In this document: one piece after another, positions 1-9,118 of the stretch | Numbering within the stretch: the first letter of the stretch is position 1 | Layout of the letters: every line of letters starts with the position of its first letter | From: Bacteroidales bacterium | GTDB lineage: Bacteria > Bacteroidota > Bacteroidia > Bacteroidales > SM23-62 | DNA length: 51,989 bases | Direction of reading: 5' to 3' | Assembly (NCBI GenBank): GCA_016783865.1 | Contig: JADHVS010000005.1 | Location: 1 to 51,989, forward strand | Notes under the pieces: model-generated | Told to the model about the DNA's origin: nothing | Seen by the model: the letters and a program-made list of their open reading frames with translations, nothing else | Databases searched by the model: none | Position numbers and translations under genes: made by a program

Positions 1-1
1 C

Positions 2-2320
2 AGGGATATGGATATCTTTTATGATGACCAGAGTACTGGTATGAAGGCCGGAATAGAAAATTTCAATTTCCTTCTGTCGGGAGACCTCTCTCAGGATTTT
101 ACCAGCATAAATATCCAATCAGAAACAGGAAAGATTAATTTCTATATGGACGGTATACGTTATTTGAAGAATGCCATATTGAAGATGACTTTTGATATCG
201 ATGCCGACCTGGCCAATTCTGTTTTTACCCTGAAGAAAAACAGCGTGGCATTGAATGCCTTTGAATTACAATTTGATGGCAAGGTGGCCATGCCGGATGA
301 AGAAACAATCGATGTGGATATGACATTTAATTCTCCAGCAACCGGATTTAAAAGTCTTCTTTCCATGGTCCCGGCAGTTTATATGCAGGATTTTGAGCAG
401 GTTGAAACCGATGGCGCATTATCCTTCTCAGGGGATATTAAGGGTACCCTGAAGGGAGAACAAACTCCTTCGGCCAATATTCATTTGCTGGTTGAAAATG
501 CCCGTTTTGCATATCCCGACCTGCCAAAATCAGCTGAAAATATAAACATTGATGTAAAAGTGGCTTATGATGGTGTCCAGAATGATAATACTGTACTGGA
601 TGTTAATCGGTTTCATGTTGAGCTGGGAGGAAACCCGGTCGATTTTAATATGCACCTGATCACACCTATGAGCGATCCGCAGGTGAATGCAAAATTGATG
701 GCAAACCTTGATTTCTCTACGCTGGCTGATGTTGTTCCAATGGAAGGAGTGAACCTGAAGGGAATCCTGGTCGCCAATGTGGAATTAATGGGAAGTATGT
801 CGATGATTGAGAATGAACAGTTTGAGGCATTCCAGGCCGAAGGTACTATCAATTTGCAACAGTTTGAGCTAAATTCTCCCGACATACCACAACCGGTCAA
901 TATCAGGCAAACCATATTGAATTTTTCACCTCAATTTGTTGATCTTGTCACTTTCGACGCGACGATAGGATCGAGTGACCTGCACCTGGACGGGAAACTG
1001 GAAAATTTTATTCCTTACGTGTTTGAAGATGGAACGGTTATTGGTTCGCTTAACCTCACTTCGAACCTGATTGATGTAAATGAGTTTATGACCGGAGAAC
1101 CGACAGAGGAAACAGAAGTAATTGAGGATACAACCGCGATGAGTGTTGTTGAAGTTCCGGGCAATATTGATTTTACCATGGTTTCAAAATTGAATAAAGT
1201 GAAATATGATCAGATGGAAATTGATCATATTGACGGATTAATTATTATCAGGGATCAGAAAGTCATAATATCAAACCTCAGCATGAACCTGTTGCAGGGG
1301 AGTATGAAGATGTCCGGTGAATATAACACACAGGACATGACCACACCCATGGTTGATTTTAACCTTGATGTAAGTAAAATAGATATCCCATCTGCCTTCA
1401 ATGCCTTTAATACGGTCAAGCAGCTGGTGCCGGTGGCTGAAAGAGCCACCGGGAATGTGTCGACAAAGTTTACTTTCACCAGCTTCCTGGATGAGCAAAT
1501 GAACCCGGTAATGAATTCCATTGTAGGTGGTGGCCGGCTGATGTCTAACAGCATTGAGATCAATAACTCAAAGACATTTGAAAAAGTCGGAGAAATTCTG
1601 AAATCTGATAAATTCAAAGTTATTGCGGTGCAGGATGTAGATCTGGATTTTGAGATCAGGGAAGGAAGGATCTGGGTCGAACCATTTGATACGAAAATTG
1701 CCGGAAATAAAGTGACTATCCAGGGAGACCAGGGATTGGATCAAACCATGAATTACCAGATGAAAATGGCAGTGCCAAGATCGCAACTTGGTTCTGGCGC
1801 CGGTTCAGCCCTTGATGGCTTAACAGGATTGGCCGGAAACCAGGGAGTGGAGCTCGACTTCGGGAATGAGTTGGATGTCGCATTCAATGTGACTGGAACC
1901 TTTGATGACCCAAAGGTCAGACCTCAGTTTGAACAGGGGGCAGGAGCAATGAAGGACCAGGTTGTTAAACAGGCAAAAGAAAGGGTGGAGCAGGAAGTGG
2001 AACAGGTGAAGGAAGATGTTAAGGAAGAAGTGAATAAACAGGCTGAAAAAATATTGGCCGATGCACAGGTGCAAGCTGACAAGGTTAAGGAAGAAGCCAG
2101 GATCGCAGGGGAGAAGTTAGTTAAAGAAGCCAAAGAGCAGGGGGATAAACTGATCAGTGAAGCAGGTAGTAATCCGATTAAGAAACGGCTTGCCGAGGAA
2201 TCTGCAAAGAAACTAAATTCAGAAGCCGAAAAGAAAGCTAAAGGCCTGGAGGATGAAGCCGATAAAAAGGCAGATGATATAATGAGTGCAGCCCAGGAAA
2301 AAGCTGATAAACTGAAATAA
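2..2320 (+). CDS. AsmA-like envelope protein, C-terminal part (5' end outside window)
   Basis: The frame is open to the left edge, so the true start lies upstream and the ATG at 8 is probably internal. About 770 residues are visible. Most of it alternates short beta-strand-like stretches, as in AsmA/TamB-type proteins that bridge inner and outer membranes and are linked to lipid transport or outer-membrane assembly. The stretch around residues 480-640, with SIVGGGRLMSNSIEI and later IAGNKVTIQGDQGLDQ, is like the AsmA C-terminal domain. The last ~130 residues are a Lys/Glu/Ala-rich predicted coiled coil with repeated EQVKED/KEEA-type heptads, which is an unusual tail. The gene ends at a strong bidirectional terminator facing rplS. 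Family assignment is by general pattern and substrate is unknown. Confidence 0.75.
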   Translation, partial: RDMDIFYDDQSTGMKAGIENFNFLLSGDLSQDFTSINIQSETGKINFYMDGIRYLKNAILKMTFDIDADLANSVFTLKKNSVALNAFELQFDGKVAMPDEETIDVDMTFNSPATGFKSLLSMVPAVYMQDFEQVETDGALSFSGDIKGTLKGEQTPSANIHLLVENARFAYPDLPKSAENINIDVKVAYDGVQNDNTVLDVNRFHVELGGNPVDFNMHLITPMSDPQVNAKLMANLDFSTLADVVPMEGVNLKGILVANVELMGSMSMIENEQFEAFQAEGTINLQQFELNSPDIPQPVNIRQTILNFSPQFVDLVTFDATIGSSDLHLDGKLENFIPYVFEDGTVIGSLNLTSNLIDVNEFMTGEPTEETEVIEDTTAMSVVEVPGNIDFTMVSKLNKVKYDQMEIDHIDGLIIIRDQKVIISNLSMNLLQGSMKMSGEYNTQDMTTPMVDFNLDVSKIDIPSAFNAFNTVKQLVPVAERATGNVSTKFTFTSFLDEQMNPVMNSIVGGGRLMSNSIEINNSKTFEKVGEILKSDKFKVIAVQDVDLDFEIREGRIWVEPFDTKIAGNKVTIQGDQGLDQTMNYQMKMAVPRSQLGSGAGSALDGLTGLAGNQGVELDFGNELDVAFNVTGTFDDPKVRPQFEQGAGAMKDQVVKQAKERVEQEVEQVKEDVKEEVNKQAEKILADAQVQADKVKEEARIAGEKLVKEAKEQGDKLISEAGSNPIKKRLAEESAKKLNSEAEKKAKGLEDEADKKADDIMSAAQEKADKLK

Positions 2321-2326
2321 AAAAAA

Positions 2327-2360
2327 GAGCCGCAATCGGATGATTGCGGCTCTTTTTTTT
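2327..2360. terminator. Bidirectional rho-independent terminator between asmA-like gene and rplS
   Basis: A perfect 11-bp stem (GAGCCGCAATC at 2327-2337 with GATTGCGGCTC at 2342-2352) closes a 4-nt loop. It is flanked by an A-run on the left and T8 on the right, so it can act on both strands. The rplS stop codon overlaps the end of the T-run. Confidence 0.93.
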
Positions 2361-2706
2361 AAAATCTTTTTTCCTGGATCCGGGCTTTTTTCCCGGTGAG
2401 TTTTCTAAGGTAAAAGATCCGTGCCCTTCTTACATGCCCTTTTTTATTGATTTCGATTTTTTCGATAAAAGGTGAAGCAACAGGGAAAATCCTTTCAACT
2501 CCAATGTTCCCTGACATTTTGCGAACTGTAAAAGTTTCTGTTATGCCAGAACCTCTTCGTTGTAGTACAACTCCACGATACTGCTGGATCCTTTCTTTAT
2601 TACCTTCACTGATCTTATAATGAACGGTAACTGTATCTCCACTTCCAAATGCCGGAAAGTTTTTTTCAGTACCAAATTCCTTCTCGACAATTTTCATTGC
2701 TTCCAT
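2359..2706 (-). CDS. rplS: 50S ribosomal protein L19
   Basis: This 115-residue protein has the usual L19 length. It carries the L19 signatures [45 protein letters not shown] and the basic C-terminal stretch ending ARIQEKRF. L19 sits at the 30S-50S interface and contributes to intersubunit bridges. An ATG at 2706 and another three codons in (2697) are both possible starts; the first gives the more usual length. The gene stands alone here, without the rpsP-rimM-trmD neighbours seen in other phyla. It ends in the shared terminator at 2327-2360. Confidence 0.97.
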   Translation of the reverse strand: MEAMKIVEKEFGTEKNFPAFGSGDTVTVHYKISEGNKERIQQYRGVVLQRRGSGITETFTVRKMSGNIGVERIFPVASPFIEKIEINKKGHVRRARIFYLRKLTGKKARIQEKRF

Positions 2707-2850
2707 CGTAATCTGATTTATAATTATCCCAAATTTTACAGACCGCGAAGATAATAAATTATAAATTAATTAAAGGAATGATATTCACATTTTTCCAACA
2801 TATATACCTGACCATTTACTAAATCCCAACTCCCACACACACTCTACTCG
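2707..2850. other. AT-rich spacer upstream of rplS, with short GTCACTC-type repeats
   Basis: The rplS side is AT-rich and should hold its promoter. A TA-n3-TTTG-like match lies on the minus strand near 2730-2738, one base off the normal spacing. The other end, about 2832-2870, has CA repeats followed by repeated ACTCGTC/ACTCTTC words that run into the 3' end of the dipeptidase gene. This belongs to the word-repeat class described in the findings. Confidence 0.5.
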
Positions 2851-4506
2851 TCACTCGTCACTCTTCACTTTCAAATGTTCACCGGTATCTCCAGCTACCT
2901 TCTCATACCACCATTCAGGATAGCCAGGCTGATCAGGATGTGGGGTTTTGCCATACTGATCCCTGATGAATTTACCGTTCTCTTCCTTTTTAATATTGCC
3001 ATCAATGTATTTAACAATCAGGAACTCACTAAGCTTTTTCCATTCCTGGAATGTTGCTGAGGCCATCATTAATGAGTATTCTGTTATGATTTTCCTGGCC
3101 TTGTCAGGATTTTCATCGTACACACTGGCAGCCTTTTCATCAACCTCAGATTTACTTTTGATGAACTTCTCCTCAAGTTTGATCTGTAATTTCTTTACAT
3201 CTGCCGACATGTCATTGTATCTCAGGTAACAGAAATTGGTAACCGTATTAAACAACCAGAAAGCCGAGGTCGGAGAGTAGGCTAACATATCGCCATTACC
3301 TACAGCATAATTTTCAGGTATCTCATTTATGCCACAATACATCGGTACGTACACTGAGGTTGCCGCATCATCAACACCAAACCACAGGATGCCTCCGATC
3401 CAGTCGGGCAGCCAGTTCCTTGATTCAGTAACGAAACTGAAACCGGTCTGCTGGGTGGCTGTTGCCCTTTCATTAAAATACACTTCGCCATATGCTTCCC
3501 ATGTTAACGGTCTCCAGCGATAGGGTAGTCCAAATGGCCCTGCACCATAATCTTTGGTCATATCCAGCGGTGTATCTTCATAATGATCGCGCATGAAATT
3601 CATTACATCATGAACCGGGATTTTCTGTTCGGGCTTTACCCAGAGTGGAATCCTGTTAGTCAGGTTTTCACCCATTGCATAATCCAGATATTGGTCCATG
3701 CCTGAGGTAATCCTGTTGAAGAATGACCATACCCTGGCCTCACAGAACCTGGCTGCGCTAAAGTCAATAGGAGCATAAGTGTCGGAAAAGCTGAATTCCT
3801 TGTTTTTCCCATCAAACCAACCTTTTTCCCGGGCAAAATCTATCACATCTTCGGCATAAAGGCAATTTTCAGGATCTTTCAATGGGAAAGTTGTAATCCT
3901 TGCCTGGTTCGCATGAGCGGATACATAACCATCGGGTATCCTCTGAGCTACCCATACGGCACCCTTGTTTTCTGGTCCCTTCCCAATGAGTTCCATTATC
4001 CAGACCTCATCCTTGTCGGAGATAGAAAATGATTCGCCACTGCTGCAATAACCATACTCGGCTACCAATTCTCCCATTATCTGTATGGCTTCCCTCGCTG
4101 ATCTGGCCCGTTGCAGCGCAATATAGATCAGGCTGCCATAATCCATGATACCTAAGGTATCTGTAAGTCCTGACCGGCCGCCATAGGTTGTCTCTCCAAT
4201 AGCTACCTGGTTTTCATTCATGTTGCCAACCACCGAATAGGTGTGCCTGACCTGCCTTATTCTACCAAGAAATTTACCGGTATCCCATTCATAAATATCG
4301 AGCATTGCACCATCAGGGTAATCCATGGCCGGCCAGTGATAAAGTTCCCCATACAAAATATGGGCATCAGCGGCATAAGTTATCATTGTTGCCCCATTTA
4401 CAGATGCCCCACGGGTAATTAAGAAATTGGTACAGGCATATTGATCGGTTCCGGTTAATAAAAGCAATATAAACAGTGCCCCGGCGGTAATAAAATTTTT
4501 ATTCAT
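2851..4506 (-). CDS. C69-family dipeptidase (PepD-like), secreted
   Basis: The 551-residue product starts with a hydrophobic signal segment (residues 5-22) followed by YACTNFLITRGASVNGATM. In peptidase family C69 (an Ntn hydrolase fold), the Cys exposed after N-terminal processing is the nucleophile; here it is Cys25, so signal cleavage and activation could coincide. Further family marks are NMNENQVAIGETTYGG and the GESFSISDKDEVWIMELIG stretch. Such enzymes cleave dipeptides or small peptides, here probably in the periplasm or outside. The gene is monocistronic, with its own promoter at 4530-4560. Exact substrate is unknown. Confidence 0.9.
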   Translation of the reverse strand: MNKNFITAGALFILLLLTGTDQYACTNFLITRGASVNGATMITYAADAHILYGELYHWPAMDYPDGAMLDIYEWDTGKFLGRIRQVRHTYSVVGNMNENQVAIGETTYGGRSGLTDTLGIMDYGSLIYIALQRARSAREAIQIMGELVAEYGYCSSGESFSISDKDEVWIMELIGKGPENKGAVWVAQRIPDGYVSAHANQARITTFPLKDPENCLYAEDVIDFAREKGWFDGKNKEFSFSDTYAPIDFSAARFCEARVWSFFNRITSGMDQYLDYAMGENLTNRIPLWVKPEQKIPVHDVMNFMRDHYEDTPLDMTKDYGAGPFGLPYRWRPLTWEAYGEVYFNERATATQQTGFSFVTESRNWLPDWIGGILWFGVDDAATSVYVPMYCGINEIPENYAVGNGDMLAYSPTSAFWLFNTVTNFCYLRYNDMSADVKKLQIKLEEKFIKSKSEVDEKAASVYDENPDKARKIITEYSLMMASATFQEWKKLSEFLIVKYIDGNIKKEENGKFIRDQYGKTPHPDQPGYPEWWYEKVAGDTGEHLKVKSDE

Positions 4507-4529
4507 AATTATGGTATTTTTCTGTCTGT

Positions 4530-4560
4530 CAAATATATATTGTTTTCCCTAAAGAGCAAT
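4530..4560 (-). promoter_or_regulatory. Promoter for the C69 dipeptidase gene
   Basis: On the minus strand, ATTG (4557-4560) and a perfect TAnnTTTG (TATATTTG, 4530-4537) are 19 nt apart. This matches the Bacteroidota -33/-7 consensus with one mismatch in the -33 element. It lies about 25 nt upstream of the start codon. Confidence 0.7.
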
Positions 4561-4602
4561 GTAAACAACGCTCAGACTATATATTTAAGAACATATTGAA
4601 GC

Positions 4603-4708
4603 TCCCCCCCGCAAGCGGCGGGGAAACGTGTTCCTGAGTTCGGCGAAGCCAAACGAACCTGTGAGTTTCGGCGAAGCCAAACGAACCTGTGAGTTTCGGC
4701 GAAGCCAA
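4603..4708. repeat. GC hairpin plus three 28-bp tandem repeats at the 3' end of the alcohol dehydrogenase gene
   Basis: A hairpin CCCCGC-AAGCG-GCGGGG lies near 4606-4623. It is followed by a tandem array with a 28-bp period: a partial first copy from 4633, a full copy 4658-4685 and a third from 4686 to 4708. The common core is TTCGGCGAAGCCAAACGAA, itself partly palindromic (TTCGGCGAA). There are no spacers, so it is not a CRISPR array. It lies downstream of the dehydrogenase stop and may serve in transcript end formation. Confidence 0.75.
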
Positions 4709-4734
4709 TCTTCGAGCCTTTATTATTATTTTTT

Positions 4735-5874
4735 TTAAACCATGAGGTTTACCATTTCTTCCCTTAGTTTGTCGTCGAGTTTATAATGCAATCCTGAAGC
4801 ACGTTGCTTATTCAATAATTGAAGGATTGCATCGGCATCCTTCATTCCAAGACCAATATCACTTAACCTTACCGGGCTGCCGATTGATTTGAAAAATGAT
4901 TCCAGCCTGTCGATGGTCTGATCTGCATTCGTGTCATTGAAAAGGTGATTACCTAAAACAGATATTCTGTCGTGAAGTTTTGGCTTTAATACCTTCAGCC
5001 ATGCCGGATAAGCTATGGATAGAGTGGCACCATGGGCAGTGTCATACAAGTACGATATCACATGTCCTAATGCATGAACTCCCCAGTCACCCGATGTCCG
5101 TCCGTACATGGTTAGCCCGTTCAGCGCGTTGGTAGCAGCCCACATCATCCTGGCTCTGAAGTCATAATTATCGAGTGAATTCATTAGCTCAGGCCCAAAA
5201 ACAAACGCTTCCCTGATTATTCCTTCAACAAACATGTCAGACAAGGGCGCCTCGCCTTCCCCAAAAAAATTCTCCATGGCATGGGCAATAAGATCGACAA
5301 TTCCATAAGCGGTATAATCAGCCGGAACAGATTGGGTGAAAGCCGGATCCAGAAATGAATGGACCGGGAACATCACTTCATGCCTGAAGCCTATTTTCTC
5401 ATGTGTTTCAGAATTCTGCAGAACAGAAACCGCATTCATCTCGGTTCCGGTGGCTGCAAGGGTCAGTACTGCAATCAGCGGAACCGACCGGGTGATATCC
5501 ACTTTATTTTTCATGACATCCCATCCCTTGCATTTTTTGGCAATGCAAACACCAATGATTTTGGCCGAATCAATGACACTTCCCCCGCCAACAGCCACGA
5601 TTATATCAACATCCTTTTCCAAACCAAACCTGGCGGCTTCATCCACATCACCCACAAGGGGATTAGGCTTGATGCCGCTGTACTCAAAAATCCCAGCACC
5701 GATTGCATTCAACTGAGCTTTTGTCTGGTCGTAACTACCATTCCTTAATACAGATCCCTTACCGTAAACCAGCAATACTTTTTTCCCCAGCGCCGCTGCC
5801 GCTTCTCCTAACCCATCGGTCACATTTTTTCCGAAATGAACCCTGGTGGGATTATAGGCAATGAAATTTTCCAT
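4735..5874 (-). CDS. Iron-containing alcohol dehydrogenase (butanol dehydrogenase / YqhD-like)
   Basis: The 379-residue protein has the group III metal-dependent alcohol dehydrogenase layout. An N-terminal nucleotide-binding half carries VAVGGGSVIDSAKII. A C-terminal metal-binding half carries DLIAHAMENFF and HALGHVISYLYDTAHGATLS, which supply the Asp and three His ligands usually used for Fe or Zn. The start MENFIAYNPTRVHFGKN is typical of the BdhA/YqhD branch, which reduces aldehydes with NAD(P)H in the cytoplasm. The gene lies 28 nt after anmK on the same strand and may be co-transcribed with it. Substrate cannot be read from sequence. Confidence 0.92.
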   Translation of the reverse strand: MENFIAYNPTRVHFGKNVTDGLGEAAAALGKKVLLVYGKGSVLRNGSYDQTKAQLNAIGAGIFEYSGIKPNPLVGDVDEAARFGLEKDVDIIVAVGGGSVIDSAKIIGVCIAKKCKGWDVMKNKVDITRSVPLIAVLTLAATGTEMNAVSVLQNSETHEKIGFRHEVMFPVHSFLDPAFTQSVPADYTAYGIVDLIAHAMENFFGEGEAPLSDMFVEGIIREAFVFGPELMNSLDNYDFRARMMWAATNALNGLTMYGRTSGDWGVHALGHVISYLYDTAHGATLSIAYPAWLKVLKPKLHDRISVLGNHLFNDTNADQTIDRLESFFKSIGSPVRLSDIGLGMKDADAILQLLNKQRASGLHYKLDDKLREEMVNLMV

Positions 5875-5902
5875 GATAAATATTTAGATTATTGAATAAT
5901 CG

Positions 5903-6925
5903 CTAAAGATAAACCGATCCGGTGCAACTATCAACAGTCGCTCCGGTAACCGATCCATAACAATTGATTTCACCCCGCCATCTCAAAAGTCCAAGCAGAG
6001 CAAAGATTAACGCTTCCTTGTATTGAATCAGATTGTCATCCGGGGCGATCAGCTTTGCAGTTGTGCAGTGACGTATCCGCTCCATGAGAAACTTGTTATA
6101 TACGCCACCACCCGTCACAAGGACATTTCTATGAGGACTGAGTACATGACCGATCTGTTGAGCAAAATGCTCGTATATGGTCCTTAATACGTTATTCTGA
6201 TTAATTTTTGAATCAGCCAGTAAAGGCAGGAAGGATGTATCGAGCCACTCTTTGCCAAGAGATTTTGGGGAGCTCTTTGTATAATATTCTAAATTATTCA
6301 GTTTTTCAAGCAGATCATTATTTATTGAGCCTTGTCTTCCAAGTTTTCCATCCTGATCATATTCCAGCCCATCCAGTTCTGCCAGTTCATTTAATACAAT
6401 ATTCACCGGGCAGATATCAAAGGCCCTTCTTTTCCCCTCATGGCTGAATGATACATTGGCAAATCCACCCAGGTTCAGACAATAGTTATATTGACTGAAT
6501 AAAAGTTCATCTCCGACAGGGACAAGTGGTGCACCTTGTCCTCCGAGTGCCACATCCTTTTTCCTGAAATCACAAACTGTCGGGACGTTTGCCCGGGCTG
6601 CAATTTCAGCACCATTACCTATCTGAACGGTTAATCTATTGTCAGGTTGATGGAAAATAGTATGGCCGTGTGATGAAATCAGCTTCACCATTAAACCGCT
6701 TTCTCTGATGAAGTGCTGGGCCTGTCTCCCGATAAATCCTCCAAATTCAATGTCTAACTGAGCCAGCTGCAGGCCATTGAGCGAAATAGCATTTTTAAGT
6801 TTGCCTTTCCATGTTTGATCATAGGGTAGGGTGGTACATTTCAAAATATCATATTCCCATTTCCCGTTAACAAAAAGAAAACGGCAAAGTGCCAGATCAA
6901 GTCCGTCGAGTGAAGTGCCGGACAT
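5903..6925 (-). CDS. anmK: Anhydro-N-acetylmuramic acid kinase
   Basis: AnmK phosphorylates and opens 1,6-anhydroMurNAc to MurNAc-6-phosphate in peptidoglycan recycling. The protein shows MSGTSLDGLDLALCRF, SSHGHTIFHQP, NLGGFANVSF and the ATP-site motif VTGGGVYNKFLMERI. Family members usually have about ten residues before MSGTSLDG. Here the upstream in-frame codons read SSINILGI, a convincing missing beta-strand, but contain no ATG, GTG or TTG before an in-frame stop at 6971-6973. Either translation starts at this ATG without the first strand, or a rare start (ATA, ATT or CTG) is used. The following dehydrogenase gene may be in the same transcript. Confidence 0.92.
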   Translation of the reverse strand: MSGTSLDGLDLALCRFLFVNGKWEYDILKCTTLPYDQTWKGKLKNAISLNGLQLAQLDIEFGGFIGRQAQHFIRESGLMVKLISSHGHTIFHQPDNRLTVQIGNGAEIAARANVPTVCDFRKKDVALGGQGAPLVPVGDELLFSQYNYCLNLGGFANVSFSHEGKRRAFDICPVNIVLNELAELDGLEYDQDGKLGRQGSINNDLLEKLNNLEYYTKSSPKSLGKEWLDTSFLPLLADSKINQNNVLRTIYEHFAQQIGHVLSPHRNVLVTGGGVYNKFLMERIRHCTTAKLIAPDDNLIQYKEALIFALLGLLRWRGEINCYGSVTGATVDSCTGSVYL

Positions 6926-6974
6926 GATGCCGAGAATGTTTATGGAACTATCTGAGTCCAGGTGGCCGGATTAA

Positions 6975-7070
6975 ATGTTACAGGTTTCAGGTTACAGGTT
7001 GCAAGTTACAGGTTACAAGTTGCAAGTTACAGGTTACAAGTCGCAAGTTACAGGTTACAAGTCGCAGGTT
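6975..7070. repeat. 21-bp tandem repeats built from TTACAGGTT / CAAG words
   Basis: At least three near-identical 21-bp units run at 7005-7025, 7026-7046 and 7047-7067, each starting GTTACAGGTTACAAG, with degenerate copies from 6975. The same words recur in the spacer at 14564-14626. No gene is visible here. It lies between two minus-strand genes. Confidence 0.85.
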
Positions 7071-7093
7071 AAAAAAAATAATAACAAATTTCT

Positions 7094-7132
7094 CACACCC
7101 TCGGTTCACCGATCACAGATCACTGTTCACGG
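7094..7132 (-). repeat. Dispersed repeat, copy A (CCGTGAACAGTGATC ... GGTGAACCGAGGG)
   Basis: Read on the minus strand this segment matches 24853-24880 on the plus strand. The two differ by a 7-bp duplication (TGTGATC) here. Both copies lie just beyond the 3' end of an envelope gene. Confidence 0.75.
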
Positions 7133-7141
7133 TAAAGATTT

Positions 7142-8875
7142 TTACCAATAAAATTCCGTGTAATAAAACGAAATATTGTTTTTGTTATCAATAATATATA
7201 GCTCCAGTTCATGTGAGGTTCCTTTGGCTATTCTTTCCGGATCAAAGATATAATAGACCAGGTCGTTTTTTGCATCGTATTCAAACAGGGCCCATTCATT
7301 ATTAATATATCCCTCATATGACTGGATACCGGATAAATCGTCGGTTACTTTGAAACGGACCGACTCCTTATCAGACATATCCAGCGATTGCGGTATGTTC
7401 AGGGGTTTGATATCCGGCTCAGTGGTATCAATGGCCACGGCATACAGGCCAAATGACCTGGTCTGGGCAATGACCAAGCCATCCTTCCATTCGCCGCCCG
7501 CATAGCTTATGTCACCTTCATCATCCAGAGTAACCAGGATAGCCTTATCAGTCAATGAACCGGGCAGGTTATCGGGCTTAATCTTTAATTCAAATGGTAA
7601 ATGAACCGGAGTATATTGGTTATGCACATGATGAACTTTAGAAAATGTTGATTCAACCGGTTCAGATGTTGAATAGGTAAAAGCAATATCGGTATAAAAC
7701 GAATTCGGAGGGATGGTAAGTTGAATACCATCTCGTTCAAAGTTGGTTAGCTCTTGCCATGACAAATCGATGGCATTACTGCCAGCGTCATCAGAAAAAG
7801 CCTGTGAAGGAGGCTGTCCCCCTGTGATACTAAAGGTAAGCTCGGTATCATTGCCATACACGTCCTTAAGCACCATCTGAATATTATAAACCGTATCAGG
7901 CTCGATATCAATGATCCCCGAATTGATCTGGGATTCGTAAATGCTCAGGCCATTATTCGGTTCTATATAAGTTTTAAAGACATTCCTTTTGTTTTTCTGT
8001 TTTTCCTCATAATCCATGAGGCTATTGATATATCGTGACTCATTAAATGAAAATTCATCCATTTTCATCCGGTTGATCAGCCTGTTATTTACCAAAAGGT
8101 CGACAGAAAAGATCCCGCACCTGTTACTCGAGCCATTCAGATAATCATAGGCCTCAAGTCCAATTCCCACCTTTCCAAATGCTGTAATTGCCCCTTCCTG
8201 AGGAAGTGTATAATTCCCATTTGTGCCGCTTACCGGTAAACTTATTTTTTCCGGTAAATCATTTATAACACTTTCGTTACCAACTGGATAAAGAAACAAT
8301 GAATAGATAACAGGTTTTACATCATCATTTATATCAAAGCCAAATGATAAAACATTCAAAGGATGCTGATTGGCGGCATTCCTGATTTCGAAATGCAGGT
8401 GTGGACCGAACGAGTAGCCCGAATTTCCGGAAGCCGCAACCACATCACCTTTTTTTACCGGGAATTGATTTTTCCCGGGATATATGTCCACGGCATGTTT
8501 CTGTGTTTCATATTGCTTCATCTTAACAACCTGGCTGATATCCGGTGTAAAATTATTAAGGTGTGCATACACGGTGGTGTATCCTTCAGGGTGATTTATA
8601 TAGAGGGTTCTTCCATATCCTCCCGACTCTATTTTGATCCTGGATATATAGCCATCGGCAACAGCATAAACTCTTTTGCCAGTTACTCCCTGAGTCTTGA
8701 TATCTATTCCGGAATGAAAGTGATCTGCCCGGAGTTCGGCGAAGTTACCTGAAAGGTGCATGGGTATGTCGAGCGGTGCACGGAAATAGTTTTCCGGATA
8801 GGCTTGTTGTGCGTATAATACTGAAACTGATCCTGTGAAAAGAATTATATAACATAGTATTCCTGATAATCTCAT
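7142..8875 (-). CDS. M23-family peptidoglycan endopeptidase, exported
   Basis: I place the start at the internal ATG at 8875, because MRLSGILCYIILFTGSVSV followed by AQQ is a classic signal peptide; the ORF opens 32 codons earlier at 8971 with a polar stretch. The M23 (LytM-like) zinc peptidase domain follows directly. HFHSGIDIK gives the first His/Asp ligands, GGYGRTLYINHPEGYTTVYAHL the core, and GPHLHFEIR the catalytic HxH. The remaining ~400 residues look like beta-rich domains of unknown role. These enzymes cut peptide cross-links in the cell wall. The upstream region is shared with the divergent zapA operon. Confidence 0.92.
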   Translation of the reverse strand: MRLSGILCYIILFTGSVSVLYAQQAYPENYFRAPLDIPMHLSGNFAELRADHFHSGIDIKTQGVTGKRVYAVADGYISRIKIESGGYGRTLYINHPEGYTTVYAHLNNFTPDISQVVKMKQYETQKHAVDIYPGKNQFPVKKGDVVAASGNSGYSFGPHLHFEIRNAANQHPLNVLSFGFDINDDVKPVIYSLFLYPVGNESVINDLPEKISLPVSGTNGNYTLPQEGAITAFGKVGIGLEAYDYLNGSSNRCGIFSVDLLVNNRLINRMKMDEFSFNESRYINSLMDYEEKQKNKRNVFKTYIEPNNGLSIYESQINSGIIDIEPDTVYNIQMVLKDVYGNDTELTFSITGGQPPSQAFSDDAGSNAIDLSWQELTNFERDGIQLTIPPNSFYTDIAFTYSTSEPVESTFSKVHHVHNQYTPVHLPFELKIKPDNLPGSLTDKAILVTLDDEGDISYAGGEWKDGLVIAQTRSFGLYAVAIDTTEPDIKPLNIPQSLDMSDKESVRFKVTDDLSGIQSYEGYINNEWALFEYDAKNDLVYYIFDPERIAKGTSHELELYIIDNKNNISFYYTEFYW

Positions 8876-9022
8876 CCTGATAAAATCGTTATATTCACTG
8901 AAACGAATATGATTTTTCATATGAGAACGGGTACAACGAACAGTTATTTGCGTCCTCAAATTTTTAATCAATTTATTTTCAAATAATTATAGAATTATTA
9001 CGGCATAAAAATCATGATCGAA

Positions 9023-9055
9023 CAAATCTAATATTAAATTTCTACCGACTGGAAA
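9023..9055 (-). promoter_or_regulatory. Likely promoter for the M23 endopeptidase gene
   Basis: On the minus strand a perfect TAnnTTTG (TAGATTTG, 9023-9030) follows TTTC (9052-9055) after 21 nt. The -33 element has one mismatch and the spacing is slightly long. The leader to the ATG at 8875 would be about 140 nt, so the earlier start at 8971 remains possible. Confidence 0.55.
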
Positions 9056-9070
9056 GCATAAAACATTTTT

Positions 9071-9100
9071 TTTGAATTTTCATCAACAATCTTATATTTG
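9071..9100 (+). promoter_or_regulatory. Promoter of the coiled-coil gene-zapA operon
   Basis: TTTG (9071-9074) and a perfect TAnnTTTG (TATATTTG, 9093-9100) are 18 nt apart, a near-ideal Bacteroidota housekeeping promoter. The start codon at 9119 follows 18 nt later, so the leader is very short. Confidence 0.8.
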
Positions 9101-9118
9101 TATATATAATATTTAAAT

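Noticed and set aside
1255..1617. Long antisense ORFs inside the AsmA-like gene, and similar ones inside rny, secA, ligA and the C1 protease
   Set aside because: They lie fully within well-supported genes in other frames, have no recognisable domains and their composition follows the codon pattern of the sense gene.
4603..4708. Possible CRISPR array
   Set aside because: The repeats are directly contiguous with a 28-bp period and have no unique spacers; no cas gene is near.
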